Shown: positions 1 to 11,857 of the stretch, in pieces
Layout: each line of letters opens with the position of its first letter
Numbering within the stretch: position 1 is the first letter of the stretch
Source: Blasia pusilla
Lineage: Eukaryota; Marchantiophyta; Marchantiopsida; Blasiales
Reading direction: 5' to 3'
Assembly (NCBI GenBank): GCA_050084515.1
Contig: CM114271.1
Span: 57,722,001-57,786,000, forward strand
Length of the DNA: 64,000 nucleotides
Position numbers and translations under genes: made by a program
The notes under the pieces: model-generated
The model's input: only the letters and a program-made list of their open reading frames with translations
Told to the model about the DNA's origin: nothing
The model's database searches: none

Positions 1-466
1 AGAGTTTGCTCCCAGGAGTTTCACCTGCAAGAACATACACACAGCTTTCTGTTAGCACATTAACCTCACACTTTGTCGAGCGTAATTCGAAATTGGCCGC
101 TTAGCCCAGTGAAGATTCGAGCTCCCATGCCAGCGTCATATTTCAATTGCCATCATTCTGGGTAGGGATTGGGTTATACTTACTAAAAAGACCAACCCCA
201 AGTACTAACTCGCCATTTCCCAACGTAATGGAATTGCTGTAGTTCTTGTCGTTCGAGCTTGCAGCCACCGAAACTATCCATGGACTCCATGACAACGTGG
301 AGAAAGGCATTGGCCCTGCATTTCCCATCGCCTGTGTTACAAAGACTCCTGCGCGCATTGCTCCGAGAAGAGCTATGTCAAAAATGTTGAGGTAAACAGC
401 CTCGTCGGCGGGAGGGGCGGTGGGAGCGATCGAAAGACTGATGACATCCACCCCATCTTGGGCCGC
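1..466 (-). CDS. SBT2-type subtilisin-like serine protease, partial (two exons)
   Basis: Plant subtilases are secreted serine proteases. The minus-strand exon 466-184 encodes a stretch with AAQDGVDVISLSIAP, FDIALLGAMRAGVFV and then GNAGP, which contains the oxyanion-hole Asn of the S8 catalytic domain. An acceptor (TTTCTCAG) precedes 466. A consensus donor (A|GTAAGTAT) follows 184, a 159-nt intron covers 183-25, and an acceptor (TTCTTGCAG) leads into 24-1. Joining in phase gives GVGLFS followed by ETPGSKL, the continuation expected for the SBT2 subfamily. Reading straight through the donor instead meets a stop at 143. The His and Ser of the triad and both termini lie outside the fragment. Upstream exons between 467 and about 1500 were not identified with confidence, so it is unclear whether the gene is complete. 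Confidence 0.8.
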
Positions 467-2043
467 CTGAGAAATTTCAGAAATCCATGATGTTAGATGA
501 ATTGTCAAAGGTTGGATGTGTTTCTAGACCACAATGAGCCAGAATCAGGATATTCATGAGTAGTTAGATTCTCTCAAGTAAATTGGGATCTTACATAAAC
601 GAGCAAGAACGTATCACGGTTCAAGTGCGCGTACTATCAAAGAAGTGGAAGTTGCAAATCTACCCTCCCGTCCCGTCCGTCTCCCGTCAGTTTGGCTGTA
701 AGACCATCTATTCCACTTACGATCACCACGTACCTGTGCCTTGTTCATGTTGAAACAATGAGAATTCAATGGGACTCCAGAACAGTGTCACCACATAATT
801 TATGACTGTGAGGTCTGATCTGGATTACCATGTGTTTCATATGAAGTTGACCATCGTTTGCTAGTGTCAAACTTGTTTCCAGTTTCCATACACTTTTACT
901 AGTGAAATTTGTTGAAGCTCATTCAAGTAATTGTCTTGGTTTCAATGTTCTGACAAGGAGGGTTTCTATACAAATTTCCAACACGTAACTCTGGGCTTAT
1001 ATATATTTAGGCATGCTGCATCCTTTGTATTTGTGGAAGTCACTTGCTTAGTCATTCTGATTTGCTAAATCATTCTGAATTACTAGCAGGTAAATTCGTG
1101 CGGAAGCATACGGGTCCTAAAGTCAGGGATAAGTCAGAAATGTAGAATTAGTCGTTTAGGGTCAAAAGTGTATTGAGGCAGACAGTCTACAGAGTAATGG
1201 TGGTACTTCCGCCCCACCTCAATTGATAGCTTGTACCATGAAAGCGTTCATTAATTGTGCTCAGCCTTTTTATATTTAGACTGGATATAGACTGCATCTT
1301 GTGATGGCAAGTGTCATCATGAAATGTTAAAGCTCAATCAGGACTCGTTTGGAAGATAGTGTTGGGTAAAGGCGTAGGCTGCTATTAACTTCAAGTCCAT
1401 TCTCAGGCGTGCTTATGTGTGCGCAGTTGATTAGAAGTTTAGTTATTTAATCCGACCTCTAAATCCAACTGTGTCTGGAGCGAGGTATAGCCACCACCTT
1501 TTGTTGTTTTCAATCCAACAGTGGTTGGAATTGCTATCCCTCCTGATTATTGTGGGTTGTGGATATGTTTGAGTGTGCTGGGATTCTATAGGCTTCTGCT
1601 CAGAATGAAGGCAATCAGAATTTGCCTAGACATTCTTGTCAGTCATTCTGATGTGCTAGCACATAAATGATCCTACCATTCTAGCATTAAAGTCACTCTG
1701 ATTTGCTAGCAGGTAAACGAATTCGGCAGGTAAATGATGCTACCCTTCCTTCCTTCCATCCGTCAACACGCTTTGCTTTGCTTATGCTCAAGCATCGAGA
1801 CTCGAGAGACGATGGATCGATTCCACGAAACATCATCTCTAGGCAGTTTTTTTTTGACATGATGCTTCTTGAATTTCGTCTTATTTCTAGGGTTCTCAGA
1901 AGCTTGTTGAATTCTGCTTGTTTTTGGTGTTGTGTAGGTTTGAAGGTCATCAGTAACATTGCAAGTCCGCCATCAACAGTTATGTTTTTTGAGCCAGTAG
2001 GGGAGGTAGGTTTAAAGCCACCAAGGATCAACACATTAGGGCC
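467..2043. other. Non-coding or unassigned stretch with short direct repeats
   Basis: No gene could be supported here. This stretch would hold the 5' exons of the flanking SBT2-like gene on the minus strand, but none was recognised. A diffuse repeat occurs: a segment built on CATTCTGATTTGCTA and AGCAGGTAAAT at 1055-1095 recurs in altered form at about 1643-1735, where it is itself repeated. Confidence 0.4.
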
Positions 2044-3615
2044 ATGTCGGGTCAGCCGATGTTTTTAGATGCCAAAGGGTTGCGGTTGCTGGGAATTCAG
2101 GTTAACAAACCTGAAAACGTGATTGGTCTTCTATCAGGGAACCAGGGCAATCTTCAGACATGGGTCAGCCCCATAGTACATAGCATTTCTTGTTCAGATT
2201 AATTTTTTAGCTGGTATCGTGTGCAAGCGCTTGCATCCTCACTCCAGAATGTATTTGGATGAGTGGACTGTTTTAGGGTTTCCGTTGGAAACTTATAAGT
2301 GTCTAGAACAGACAGTGATACATGTTGGATTTAATGTTGCATTCTCACCCAAGGCCCGGTTGGTGGGGGACCATGTATGGTTAGACTCTTACTTCCAGAA
2401 GAAGGGACTGACTGAATTTCTAGTGGTGGAAAACCACGGAGGTAAGATGAATGTTGTCCGAATTAAGGACATAAAACATTTGATGGGGGCATCCAAACAG
2501 AACATGCTTGCCAAGATTGTTTGTACAATCCGGTTAAAGAGGAGAGTGTCCACCTCTAAGGAGAAGGAAGCTGTTCCTTGGGTTATCGGAGTTACTCCTA
2601 AAAGTATCTACCTTATCGACCAGACTGATGTGGATGACAAAGCACCAATTGGGAATGAGCACATTTCAGATTTGTCCGAAGTACTGAGTTCCATGGCCCT
2701 TCTGAATTTAGCCCGGGGTATTTCTTGGTACCTTGTTTCCTTCTGGAATTATTTGTTTTATGGAGTTTAGCGTGATTACATTTAGGGTATTTACATGGAA
2801 CACCTGAATTCCTCATGCTTGTATGTTGTTCCCCGTTGGCACGGCTAACCAATTCGAGTCTTTGTCCTCTTGTGTTTGGCAGGTAGTGGGGGCTCCTCAA
2901 GACCTTGACCACGTGGGCCATGTTAGATTTAGGGTAGAAGTAGGTTTTCTTATGTTTGTGGCCTTGACACATTTACATACTTCGGATTGCTGCGATGTTC
3001 ATACAGATTTTTAGTGTGTCTGTATGAAGTAGACATTCTGTAAACTTTTCAGATATAGTATACCCGGTGACAAAACGAGGAATTCCTACTTTTGGCTATA
3101 GTATTATAGCCAAAACCGGGAATTCTCCTCAGATGGAATTTGAGGATATGTATCCTACAAATTTTGGTAGGAGTAAGGGGTATGGATGCGAGAGGAATTT
3201 TGTATCTACATTCTAGATACTGAATTCTAGCTTACATTTTTTGCTTATATTTTTAGAAGTATGTTTTTAAATTCCAGCTTTGCATTCCAATTGTTTAGGG
3301 ACATGTGAAGCTTTTGGTTGAATGGGTTTAGGATTACTCTGAGCAGCACCTGTATGCTTGTATATGTTGATGCGTAGGCATGTGAGTGAGAACTCGTTGT
3401 GGATACACTCCAGGTTGAAGCCCAACCAGCAAACATGTTTGCTACATTTAGGGGCAAGAGTGTAGGTCCTCCAGACAAACCAGCCGCACAAACCTCTCTT
3501 TGGCGGGATCCGGTCGAGTGGGTTCATTATTGCTACTCAAAGGAGCATAAGCAATTCGTGTGCTTGTGCTCCAAGTGCATTGAGTACTTTCGTGGGCCAT
3601 AAACTTTTAACTCAC

Positions 3616-3645
3616 ACATTGCATCACATTGGTGATGCAATGTGA
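3616..3645. repeat. Perfect 13-bp inverted repeat (hairpin 1)
   Basis: CACATTGCATCAC at 3616-3628 is followed by a 4-nt loop and its exact reverse complement at 3633-3645. The right arm is partly repeated again at 3646-3655 (ATGCAATGTG). It lies between two exon-like segments of the unrecognised gene. Confidence 0.9.
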
Positions 3646-3657
3646 TGCAATGTGTAA

Positions 3658-3712
3658 CCTTCTTCTTACCACTCGCCCTGGAACACCAAGGGCGAGTGGT
3701 AAGAAGAAGGTG
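3658..3712. repeat. Perfect 23-bp inverted repeat (hairpin 2)
   Basis: The arms 3658-3680 and 3690-3712 are exact reverse complements around a 9-nt loop (GGAACACCA). The arms contain CTTCTTACCACTCGCCC and its complement. The right arm forms the start of an exon-like Lys-rich segment (GKKKVEADND). The hairpin starts 13 nt after hairpin 1. Confidence 0.9.
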
Positions 3713-6235
3713 GAAGCAGACAATGACCGAGATGACATGGAGGATGAAGATGATGGTAAGGGTGGTGGAAGTGAACTTTCATATGCAGTTAGTGAGATAG
3801 TAGCAATGTTTGGTGTATGGGCTTTATGATAGCCGAACTTCATTCATTTATGTTCTGCCTTGTGCAGGGAACCAGGCTACCCCATCTGCAGCCAACTCGC
3901 GTCTGCGAGGCACCGTGCAGCAACGTTGAGCTCATCGCAGAAAACAGAAGAAGGCTGCTCTCTTCAGTAAAGCGATGGAGCATTCCAAACGGGCAGCGGG
4001 CCCGTTTGTACCTATGCCCATTTTTCCAGATCTTTTGACTGCTTTTGAGGGCTATAGGACAGAAGAACACGGTCATACCTCTTGGGCAGGTTTAGCTAGG
4101 ATACATGAGTATGAGAAGGTCTGAGAGAAGTCAGAGGGTGCCCTTGTGTGCCCTACCACCACTCTGAGGGGGGATGGATTGAGTCAGGCCGCAGGCTTCT
4201 CTTTTCTACTATCCCTGTAGATAGAGCTCAGCGTTCCACCTACTGGAGATGCTTGGCCGCTTTCCATCATCTAGCCGCGGTGTGGATCATGGACAGACAG
4301 GAACCGTATCGATGGGATTTGGAGCCAAAAGCAAACATCAGGTTGAACATTCCCTGCATGTTCTAGATGAAATGCGCTGAGCACAAAGGCATGCATGGTA
4401 CATCAGTGAGGAGTACTACCTCCCACGCTTCAAGTTTAACTACAAGATCTGGAAAGAGAAGAGTAAACCTAGCATTCTTACCAAGTTCAAGGACAAAGTC
4501 TCTCGCATGTATGTGGATGGAGTCGGCTGCTCCCTTGCTGATGCGGTTGTCCAGTATAGTGCTGCTTCATTTCATGAAAATTTCTCAGTATGAATTGTTG
4601 AAGAGTTGTGAGTTCATGATTTCCCATTGTATCCCTTGTAATTCCGCATTGTCTCTAACAACTTCTAGATGTGCAGGGTGGCCTGGATGTGGAAATCATA
4701 GATTCCAGTAACTCTGACTGTAGTGATACACATCTCCCAAGTCCCCAACCCACCATGCATAGTATCGGGCGCCATGTGATAAAGGAGGAGCATGCGCCAA
4801 CTGAGGGTGGTGAGGAAGGTATTGCGGGAGATCATGTCGAGCAGAGTGAGGAGGATACTGTTTTGATTCAGATGCGGAGGAGACCAACAACGCTTTGGAC
4901 ACGTAACGTGCGTGGTGAAAAGGTGCAGAAGCGAGGTAAGGATGCGGTAGGATCTCGGAAATCCCGCCGACTGAACCCGGAAGTTGACGTCGAATTGGGT
5001 GATTCTAGCCCGGTCATGGATAGTCATGGGCCAAGTGATGAAGGCCCAATTGAAGACTCGCATACCCCTGATGAAGTGGTCTTGCAGGCGGATCCACAAA
5101 TCATAGAAAGAACACCCAAGGGCATGACTAAAGAAGAAAAATCCCGAAGGAGGAGGATGATAATGGCTTCACAACATATGTCTTGCATTCTGCTCAATTT
5201 TGTCGATGACATTTTTTTATTGTATGTCTTCAGACCATGTCCAGTAATTGTGCTTGTGTTGATATGTTGTAATGTGTTCAGAACCCTGCAGATGGGACTC
5301 TCAAGGACCGGGGCATGGACCTTGAAGACCCTTTGGTCTTACCTTCGCAGGACGGTATTGAAGGGATTAGTGTCGACGAATTTCAGGCCACACCTTTACC
5401 CGAGTTCTGCACTCCAGCATTGCGGCCTCTGGATGGCATGTCTCTAAGTCCTTGACCACCACGGGGGATGATTTTTTGGTGAGTGTGTAGATGTATCATG
5501 CGATTTCACTGTTATGATTATCCTTTCATTTGGTGATTGGCATTTAATCTCTCAGACCTGTGTGTGGGGTGCCATTGCAGAGGTTGCTATATATTTTGCG
5601 CCCTTGTTATACTTTTTGATGTGTTTCCTCGGCGATTATGACGACATACCTTTGGACCACTCGCAAGTAAGGTATCACTTTTCTCTTTGGTCTTACTTTC
5701 CCTGGTGTCAATTCTTCAAAAATGTGTTGTGTATATGACGGTTACTACTATCTGAACATGCTTCTGTAGCGTATGTGTGTGCAGGTGACTTTCTGCAGAA
5801 ATTTTCTTGCATTTTGGCGGGAGTTCATATCATCATATTTTGCGGATGTTTAGGACTTAGTTCATGATCAGGGTGATTCCTTAGAGTGAGTATAGGAGAG
5901 TTCCTACCTGGAACGTAGGCTGTGAAGTTCTCTCTTTCTGCTTTGGACATCCCGTGAAACAAGCATATTTCTGTTCTTAATGTCTCCACTTATGGTTCTT
6001 ATTTTTTGTGCAGGTGCAATGCAGGCCGTTTGATGTATCGCTTCTGGCCCACATTTTCCCTTACCATTTTGTGTGTTATGAAGGTCTATCCAAGAAGTTT
6101 AGGTTACCTTAGTTGGGCTATAGGTCATGGTCTGCTGAACTATTGTGGACGAAATGGTATGGACCAAAAGGATACCATTGTCAATAAAATTAAACATACA
6201 ACTTGCAGAGGAATTCTTGATCTTTGTCCCTAAGA

Positions 6236-7318
6236 TTATACTCTTGAATGATACCTAAACAAATTCCTCCTTAGCTTATTCTGATGTGTCTTACATGTTA
6301 TGAATGATCACATGTGCTTCCACCTGTAATTGGTGGTAAACTTTGTAATCCACAATGGATCGATGTATGAACACCAGGCTTGTCGATTCTGAATTTCCAA
6401 GAAAGTAAAGCACTCATGTGTAATCAGCTCATGAATAGATAAAGTCCATGACACCCTGTTCAAAAATAAAAGACAAGTGTTCGAAACACTTAGAGCAAAT
6501 ACAAGTTTAGTGGACATAAATGCAGTGCCACGAAAAATGTATGAACAGCAAAATGTAGGTGTTCATTCATGAACACCTCAAAGGCTGTGTTTCAAGGGCA
6601 TTCGCTTCATACATCGGACTTTCAATTCTAGCCTTCTTGTTGCGTATCCCCCAATCGTCAATCCACTGTGACAATCTCGGTTAGACACGATTTTAATCAA
6701 GCCCTAATTAGGGGAAGGTCACCTCACACTGCTAAATGTTTACGAAGAGGCACGACCCTCAAGGGTAGGGTTCGTGGGCCTTCTGAGGTGTTTTTTTTTT
6801 AGTTACGACTATAGAAGTAGTCAGAACTATACTACAGAAGTTCCCTAAAACTGACACAAGCGCGTGGCGGTGCGGACATGCCCCTAAACGCGAAGCTCAC
6901 GGTGTAGCGGAACCTCGCGTGGTTCGGGTACAAACATACTATCCTACGTTTACTACAGATTGAATCCATAGAAAACCGACTGTGGTGATTACTAAGGTTT
7001 GGATACTTGAATATTAATTGAATTGGGTTCGGATACAACTATTACTATACAAAACCGTGAAGACACGGTTATTATGGTTCACAACTTAACCTACACGATG
7101 GTTACTATGATTTGGATGCTTGCGTACTATAACATGATTGCTCACCGTACATGAAAATGGGACATGGTGGACATGGTGGACATGAACATGAGAAGGGAAC
7201 ACATTTCACGTGCGTAAACATCCGGGCCTTACATAAAGAATACATTTTTTTATGTTGAACATCAGATTTCTTGTGTTCTGTGGCTAATATGTGAAATTCG
7301 GAAATGCTTCATCAATCA
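6236..7318. other. Unassigned stretch, no gene seen
   Basis: No supported coding sequence. 6980-7010 and 7095-7125 share a degenerate motif around GGTT(T)ACTA and GATTTGGATGCTTG. A short triplicated GGACATGGT lies near 7160. This could be the 3' flank of the Mutator-like element, but no terminal inverted repeat was recognised. Confidence 0.4.
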
Positions 7319-10101
7319 TCAATCATGAATCTGGGAATCCTGTACTACATACAAATTATCGGGTCTTCTTGAGTACTCATACATTTGACTACCCTCCGCA
7401 ACATATCGCTCTTCATCCAACACACTATCAAGTATGACATCTGCAGTGGTTCTCTTAGTAGTAGTGCTGATTTTGTAGTTCTTATGTGGCCTTGTATCTA
7501 CTAGAGGCCATTCTGATTGTTGAGTATTCTCCTTAGTTGCCTTGCTTTCATATTGGCTCACTATAGCGTCCAAATCAAGATGATTACATGCATCTGCTTC
7601 CAATTCCGCCTCCATGTTCAGATATTTTGATCGTTTCACTCTGGGAAAGGACTCCACCTGATTCATTATTGCTTGGGGTTGCTTCTTCCGTGTGGAATGT
7701 GAATTCCTTCTCTGATGCATCCGCTCAAACCAACCCATCCGCCGACGCAGCCGACGATCTTGAGAATTGCCTCCAACAAAGGGTTCAGAGAAGTGTTGTC
7801 CAATGTTCATTAAATTTTCTGGAAGTTCTGTGTTCGTCTCTATCCGCGCCTTCAGGTTCAGAAGTGAGTCCATATCCTTTTGCAAAAGTACATACAAATG
7901 TTCAAGAAGAACATTGCAGAATGGGACTCCAATGGTTGTGGCCAAGCATTTTTCCACCATCTCTCGAACATCTTCCTAAGTTGTTGCTTGTGATACAACT
8001 GTAGGAGTAGTAGCTTGCACCTCTTCTGGATAACCAACATCGTAAGACAACTCTGATTCCACTAGAACATACCTTCTTCACCATTGCGCATTTCCTCCCA
8101 TCTACCAATTGAAATGTGACATGGCTCTCTGGGATATCATTTGCCCTTCTAATAGCCATGAGAATGACTTTCTGGATTGCCTTGTTCCTCACCATACCCT
8201 CTCGTTTCAAAAATCCCAAGTACCAAAAGAAATCTTCTATTTCCCCGCATAAGATCTGCACAAGCCATATGAGCTTCCTGGTGGATTTTGTAGGCATGCT
8301 AGAAGTGAGATGCATCTTGAGTGTGGTGCCACCTTTTTCTATCGGCATTTGTATCTTGGTTGGGTCTTGCATGCTTTGCGATAGCCCTTTGCCCAAGTAA
8401 CAATCTTAGGATGCCAATAGTTTAAATAGTATTTCACAAAGTGACGTTCGATTCTGACCCACTTGCGCATGAAACGATACGAGACATCCACAGGATCTGG
8501 GACAAAAAACCATTGCTTAATTAATATGAACCCTACTCCCACAACGGACATAGCTGAGAAACAATGAAACAAACTACTATTATTGACTCGCATAGAACAT
8601 ACCTTCTTCACGTGAGTACCACCCAAGTCCCTGTTCATGTCTGCTTTTGTAATTGGACAGCGGACTCGTTGGTGCAATTTCTTTAACCAATTCTTCCTTA
8701 CATGCCATAGACACATGTCTATAGGAACATCAGGGAAGACTTCTCTGATTGCAGATTGTTCCTCTTTGGAGTCGTCAACAATGAAGCATGACGGTTTCCA
8801 ACCGGGGCTACCAACCGACGCAAAATCTCTTGTCATATATGTATCTGCCCAATCCTTGATATGGGCCAATGCATCCACTAGATCCCGATGTTGATGCCTC
8901 TGTAAAATGGCCCATACTAGAGGTAATTAGTACTGAAACTTGTCAAAACCCAGCAACGTGAATAGCGGATACTGTGAACATAGAAAAGAGTGTGTTCAGG
9001 ATTCCAATTGTTCATGTACATATCTATTAAAGTGAACACAACGTTCCAAATGTTACCATTTCTGCCAGATCGTGCAGCAACTGTCAAATGATACCACAGA
9101 ACTAATGTAGCCTATATACTCCTCTAAAAGAATGACATTACGGTTCTAAGGCCCTGAAATTACCTCATATGTGTTTGTGCCATGAGTGGCATCCATGGAG
9201 ATGGCTCCACCGTTACCAAGATGCAAAAGATTCTGAAGCATCTAAGGTGTAGAAATGACCAGGATGAAAGGTTGGCCTAAACTTGAAATGGCCTCCCTGT
9301 AGTGTATGACATTTTCAGGATGAGCTGCAACCCAATGTTGGATTGCAGTGGCGTCATCGGTTCCATCATACCCCCCTTCGCGTCTTCGCATTGAATGCTT
9401 GATATTAACGATATCTTGTGGTTTTAACAAGCTTGTTCCTGATTAGGATTATCATGGATGTGTTCACGAATCCATCTCCTATGCTCCTTCATGATATTTA
9501 AGGGGCTCACGTTCACTCGCAATAACCGTTCAACAAAATCCCTACAATGAGAACTCAACTTCGGGGCAACAATTGCATTCGCAATGTCCCATGATCTGTC
9601 TAAGTCCCCATGGCATATACAGCCCGCCTTATCGACATGCTTGGAATGCATATGCCTCAACATAGAACACCGAGGGCGGTCCTTTGAGGTTACAACGGCA
9701 AAGTGAAATTGGAATCCACGTCCCTGAGACAGCCCAAGCCGTGTACTTTGGCTTTCTGGCCTACTACCCTTACCTCCCTTGCAGCGCAGGTTTGAATCAA
9801 AAACCTCACTTGGCAGAGAGGTCCAGACGGTATTCCTATGTTCCTAGGGTCCATATGAACACCAGTATCGAACTCTAACATGCATGTTCCCTGATTTGTC
9901 GGTATTCCTTTTCCTAAATGTGGTCTGGAAATGTGGTCTTTGTTCTTCACCATGAATGAAGTCTTCAACACTATCTGAGGGAATCCATGCCTCTTTTCTA
10001 TTGCCATACCAAATCAAATGCTCACTCAAAAAAGGACCAGGGAGAGGGTTTTGGATAACATCGCATTCAAATGCAGCTGAATATTTCTTGAATTTCACCA
10101 T
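7319..10101 (-). pseudogene. Mutator-like (MULE) transposase, intron-containing, with stops
   Basis: MULE transposases are DDE enzymes that cut and join DNA at terminal repeats; relatives have been domesticated as plant transcription factors. The reading starts with ATG at 10101. An N-terminal Cys/His region includes YWCSYGP and CSMLRHMHSKHVDKAGC. The catalytic core shows MDATHGTN (first Asp, near 9180), CFIVDDSKEEQSAI (second Asp, near 8770) and the CLWHVRKNW signature near 8705. The C-terminal tail ends at 7319. GT-AG introns fit at 9163-8972 (GAG|GTAATT to TTCACAG), about 8600-8500 (AAG|GTATGT to TTGTCCCAG) and about 8080-7980. In-frame stops occur after YGP (about 9847), at about 9240 before MLQNLLHLGN, and at about 8926 (TAA). 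The protein is therefore probably dead, unless these are recoded or spliced around. No terminal repeats were recognised. Confidence 0.75.
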
Positions 10102-11857
10102 GGCTATAAGTTGTTCAGGGATTCAAGTGTAGGCTCCAATTAAAGTGCAGACTTCAAGTGCAGGCTTCAAGTGTGAATTCTGTCCATTCGACTTGGGCAA
10201 GACCGGACAGTACATAAATGGAACACCAAAATTATAGTGCACATAATAATAGACATGTTTTCCTGGATGACGATCTAAGCTTTTATCTATCACCATGGCC
10301 GAATGTGGCACCAATAGCTACTTACGTGCAAATTGGCAAATGATACTCACGGACGCAAATAATCTCTTACATGAAAAAGTTACGGAGTGGACCCCATCCG
10401 CCTAATCCGGCTTGAAATCCGCGGTCCGCAGTTCGTAATCAATCAAGATAGAACCGTTCGAGTTAGAACTAATCAAGCTCGTAATGAAATGCTAATCCGC
10501 TCTTAATCAGCTAATCACGGTCTCCGCATACAAAGCCCTCTTCCTCGTTCCATGTTTCTCCTCGCGCGCTCTTTGTCCGGCCACGTTCCGTCACGTAATC
10601 CGCTCGTAATCAAATGCTAATCCGCTCGTAATGAAATGCTAATCCCTCCGTGTTCGGTTTCTCCCGCTCTTCTCCGTTCGTCCCAAAATGATCGAATCCC
10701 CTAATTCCCGCCCTAATATCCGTCGGCAAATTCTGTCATTTGAACCGGACCGAACGTAGTCCGTTCTGCGAAACGGACGGGATGGGGGCCGTCCGTCTCC
10801 GGACGCCATCCTCCCTATCCTCCGTCGCGACCTCTTTATCCTCCGTCGCAACCTCTCCATCCCGGGGCTCCCGAACCTGAAACGTGGGCCCGACCGAGCT
10901 CGAGGTAGGCACTACCCTACGCGCATTGAATGCCTTTCCGGGACAAACTATGGACTTCGGTGGGGAATGTGAGGAGCTGTAGGCCTACCCCAGCTGCCGC
11001 AAACTCGTGTGCCACCGGGGCCTTTTGTTGGATGATCTACACCGACTCCGGATTCCGGAAGTTTTCGATTGTCATAGATTTGGTTGGAATGGCGATCTCG
11101 ATCGTGGAAGATCAAAAAGCCTGAGCTTCTGTGTGTGCACAATCGTGAGCCCTCAAATATTGTCATGTTGATGGGTTTTCCGTTCACTCGTTATTAACCA
11201 TGGGTAAAAAGGAGTGCACCTCGGCGGAATTTTAGTAAGTGATCCGTACACAATGGCAATGGCAATTTTGGGCATCCTTTCTGCTCAGATAAACTGAAGA
11301 AGGTGTGTTCACGCGCGTTTGAGTCGTTGACTGTGGATTATAGTCAAGATGCTGGCAGCAAGTTTCTAATCTAACTATCGTGGCTACTGGAGAATTTAGT
11401 CGTGCGGGTGGAAAAGCTATTGGGACGCCAGCAGATAACAGAAGAAGGTTCCGGTGGCGTCCCATCATGGTGCAGAAGCCTCATAGAATTGTACTCCACG
11501 AAAATAGACGGCCAAGATGGACGACGAGACAAATTTCAGCCAGCAAAGTTTTGGAGAGCAGACTATGTATATATATTCAAACCCTTTCTGGTCTTCATGT
11601 TGCTAAATTGTTTGTACATAAAAACACAAGCCTCATTCAATGTGAGGCAAGTAAGATCATTTCAGCAGACGATGACTTGCTAATAATCGTCGATAAGAAA
11701 ATCAGGCAGGCTAGCTTTTCAATTATGCTACACGGTTTCGAAATTCTCTCTACACATTGGTCCAGGGTTAAAACTGAATACGTGGCCAAGTAGGAACCAA
11801 TTTAGTAATGAGGGGGCAAGAAAGTTATGAGATGGTTAGACTGGGTGTAGTTTCATT
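10102..11857. other. Intergenic stretch with short repeats
   Basis: No gene supported. A motif CGTAATGAAATGCTAATCC(GCTC) occurs near 10481, and two more times in tandem (once with CAAA for GAAA) near 10601-10645. The part next to 11858 should hold the 3' UTR and polyadenylation region of the ABCB gene; no canonical AATAAA was found close to its stop codon. Confidence 0.4.

Larger units (their letters stand above)
2044..6235 (+). pseudogene. Unrecognised multi-exon gene or element, apparently decayed
   Basis: I do not recognise the family. Several coding-looking stretches lie in one direction with plausible splice sites. 2044-2202 begins with ATG and reads MSGQPMFLDAKGLRLLGIQV. About 2211-2690 is a long open stretch after a TTTTTTAG acceptor, with LVGDHVWLDSYFQKKGLTEF and VPWVIGVTPKSIYLI. 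About 2882-2931 is a small exon (VVGAPQDLDHVGHVRFR). 3413-3600 carries HYCYSKEHKQFVCLC, a Cys-rich patch. About 3690-3754 gives an acidic, Lys-rich segment. 3868-4120 contains an in-frame TGA. About 4340-4590, 4671-5180 and 5285-5455 are further exon-like parts; the last two are charged and probably disordered. Frame changes and stops suggest a pseudogene or old transposon cargo. A Cys-rich patch followed by acidic and disordered regions fits either a nuclear protein or a transposon accessory protein; neither is shown. Confidence 0.35.
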
